From Gammaproteobacteria bacterium (GTDB lineage Bacteria; Pseudomonadota; Gammaproteobacteria; Pseudomonadales; Pseudohongiellaceae): a stretch of DNA of 6,461 nt. The number at the start of each line of letters is the position of its first letter. Within the stretch, counting starts at the first letter, position 1. The notes under the pieces are model-generated. The model worked only from the letters and a program-made list of their open reading frames with translations, did no database searches and was not told where the DNA came from. Below, one piece after another: positions 5,095 through 6,461 of the stretch. A program made the position numbers and the translations under genes. Location: the NCBI GenBank assembly GCA_002691885.1, contig NZJB01000062.1, positions 1 to 6,461 of the forward strand, read 5' to 3'.

Positions 5095-6461
5095 ATGAAT
5101 TCAGAACAATCCAAATTTCAAGAATCGGCGATTCTGGTGATCTGTGACGAGGTGCAGCAGAGGCACGATCTTCAGATAGTCCTGAATTTTATCGGTGAGA
5201 AAGTTGTTTCTGGCAGCAGTTCGAGCTGGCAGCATGAAGCAACTGAATGCGCCTGGCACCCGCAGCAATTTAGTGCAGCCATAATCGCCGAGAGCTCTGA
5301 TTCTAAGCTTAAGCGACTTGTTCAAGCTTTGTGTGATTGGGAAGCGGGTTGTCCCTGCATTGTGGTGGGCGAATTTGTCTCTTCGATAGAATTTGCTGCA
5401 GAGATTCGCAGCCAGATTACGGAAATTTTACCCAGTAAGCTTTCACATCAACTTCTTTTGAACGCGATTCACAAAGCAAAACTCTTTCATGAGCATTTCA
5501 ATCGCCTGCGTGACTTAAAGGAAGTTAGGGACTTCAATATGTTCCGCTCACTCGTGGGCAACAGTGCGGAGATCGGGCGAGTCCGTCGGATGATGGGTCA
5601 GGTTGCAGCAAAAGAAGTCAGCGTTCTGATCACGGGTGAGTCCGGTACCGGAAAAGAGGTTGTTGCACGAAACCTGCATCTGAATTCTTCTCGAGCAGAC
5701 AAACCGTTTATTCCGATTAACTGTGGCGCGATTCCGCGAGAATTGCTTGAGAGTGAGCTCTTTGGTCATGAAAAGGGGGCTTTTACCGGAGCAGTCTCTT
5801 CTCGGGCGGGGCGTTTCGAATTAGCCGAAGGAGGAACCCTGTTTTTAGATGAGATCGGCGATATGCCGCTTAGCATGCAGGTTAAGCTGCTCCGGGTGCT
5901 GCAGGAAAAAAGTTTTGAGCGTGTCGGCGGAATCAATACCCTTCAGAGCGATGTCCGTATTCTGGCTGCTACTCATAAAGATCTCGAGCAGATGATTGAA
6001 TCCGGAGAGTTCCGGCAGGATCTGTACTATCGGCTGAATGTCTTCCCGATCGAGATGCCGCCTTTGCGAGCCCGCGCAGAGGACGTTCCGCTGTTGCTCA
6101 ACGAACTGATTTCCGCCATGGAGTCAGAAGGGAGAGGGTCAGTGCGCTTCAATTCAGGCGCCATGAGTTGCCTGCAGCGATACCCCTGGCCGGGTAATGT
6201 CAGAGAGCTGGCTAATCTGGTTGAACGCATGGCTATCCTGTACCCGCACCATATCGTGGGTGTGGAAGACTTGCCGGTAAAAATCAGGACATTCACTTCG
6301 CAGACTGATGCTTATCACGGTCACTCTGTGCGCCCAGACCAGACTGGTGCTGACTCTGCGAGCGAGCACGACAGCTTATTGCCGATGCACGGTCTCGATC
6401 TAAAAGAGTATCTCGCCAATCTTGAGCGAAGTCTGATTGGTCAGGCGCTCGACGACAGCGG
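5095..6461 (+). CDS. fleQ: Flagellar master regulator FleQ, sigma-54 activator, 3'-truncated by window edge
   Basis: FleQ is an enhancer-binding protein that turns on class II flagellar genes with sigma-54 and, in Pseudomonas, switches to exopolysaccharide control through c-di-GMP. The visible 455 residues lack only the end of the protein (P. aeruginosa FleQ is 490), including the Fis-type helix-turn-helix. Residues 12-125 form a degenerate receiver-like domain. The AAA+ domain follows: MFRSLVG (149-155), Walker A GESGTGKE (181-188), the sigma-54 contact GAFTGA (228-233), Walker [13 protein letters not shown] (246-257), [13 protein letters not shown] (306-318) and WPGNVREL (365-372). The FRS and RN (192-193) residues match the c-di-GMP site known in FleQ. 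The ATG at 5095 follows an in-frame TGA at 5074, and the N-terminus aligns with Pseudomonas FleQ (LNFIGE against LNFLGE); the Shine-Dalgarno is weak. In Pseudomonas fleSR comes next; here that lies beyond the window. Confidence 0.95.
   Translation, partial: MNSEQSKFQESAILVICDEVQQRHDLQIVLNFIGEKVVSGSSSSWQHEATECAWHPQQFSAAIIAESSDSKLKRLVQALCDWEAGCPCIVVGEFVSSIEFAAEIRSQITEILPSKLSHQLLLNAIHKAKLFHEHFNRLRDLKEVRDFNMFRSLVGNSAEIGRVRRMMGQVAAKEVSVLITGESGTGKEVVARNLHLNSSRADKPFIPINCGAIPRELLESELFGHEKGAFTGAVSSRAGRFELAEGGTLFLDEIGDMPLSMQVKLLRVLQEKSFERVGGINTLQSDVRILAATHKDLEQMIESGEFRQDLYYRLNVFPIEMPPLRARAEDVPLLLNELISAMESEGRGSVRFNSGAMSCLQRYPWPGNVRELANLVERMAILYPHHIVGVEDLPVKIRTFTSQTDAYHGHSVRPDQTGADSASEHDSLLPMHGLDLKEYLANLERSLIGQALDDS

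Noticed and set aside
6027..6369. Two overlapping minus-strand frames near the right edge
   Set aside because: Both are antisense to the conserved AAA+ domain of fleQ and show no recognisable domain.

Overview
The window looks like chromosomal core sequence from a gammaproteobacterium of the pseudomonad/oceanospirillalean kind. The reasons are an IbpA-type small heat-shock protein with a ROSE-like leader, a prpB-prpC methylcitrate pair, and a FleQ whose AAA+ domain and N-terminal half read very close to Pseudomonas FleQ, next to a small FlgM. Base composition is balanced. No transposase, integrase, phage gene, CRISPR array, tRNA or rRNA was seen. The assignment rests on protein resemblance only.

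Layout, left to right. (1) 1-873, + strand: the 3' part of a DUF1015-family gene that runs off the left edge. (2) 874-991: a repeat-rich convergent intergenic block with a perfect 9-bp hairpin that may end transcription on both strands. (3) 992-1462, - strand: ibpA-type small heat-shock gene. Its leader (about 1463-1566) folds on paper into three hairpins, the last of which hides the Shine-Dalgarno in a ROSE-type pairing. Just upstream is a good sigma-32-like promoter (1573-1600). (4) 1759-3818, - strand: prpB then prpC, a two-gene operon with no prpD, acnD or prpR in the window. A promoter candidate lies upstream of prpB, with a perfect inverted repeat over its -10 and start site. (5) 3992-4219, - strand: a small unrecognised protein. 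(6) 4220-4525: about 300 bases with no convincing gene. (7) 4526-4771, - strand: flgM, anti-sigma-28 factor. (8) 4772-5094: a 323-base divergent regulatory region with a weak sigma-28-like promoter facing flgM and a 10-C tract upstream of fleQ. (9) 5095-6461, + strand: fleQ, cut by the right edge before its DNA-binding helix-turn-helix.

How the parts work together. prpB and prpC supply two steps of the 2-methylcitrate cycle for propionyl-CoA; the dehydration and isomerisation steps must be encoded elsewhere. fleQ and flgM are flagellar regulators at opposite ends of the cascade: FleQ starts it with sigma-54, and FlgM holds FliA until the hook is complete. The heat-shock gene seems controlled twice, by sigma-32 in transcription and by an RNA thermometer in translation.

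No clearly new multi-gene system is visible. The observations most worth following are the complete thermometer plus sigma-32 layout, the C10 tract ahead of a flagellar master regulator, the operator-like repeat at prpB, and the stand-alone flgM divergent from fleQ.
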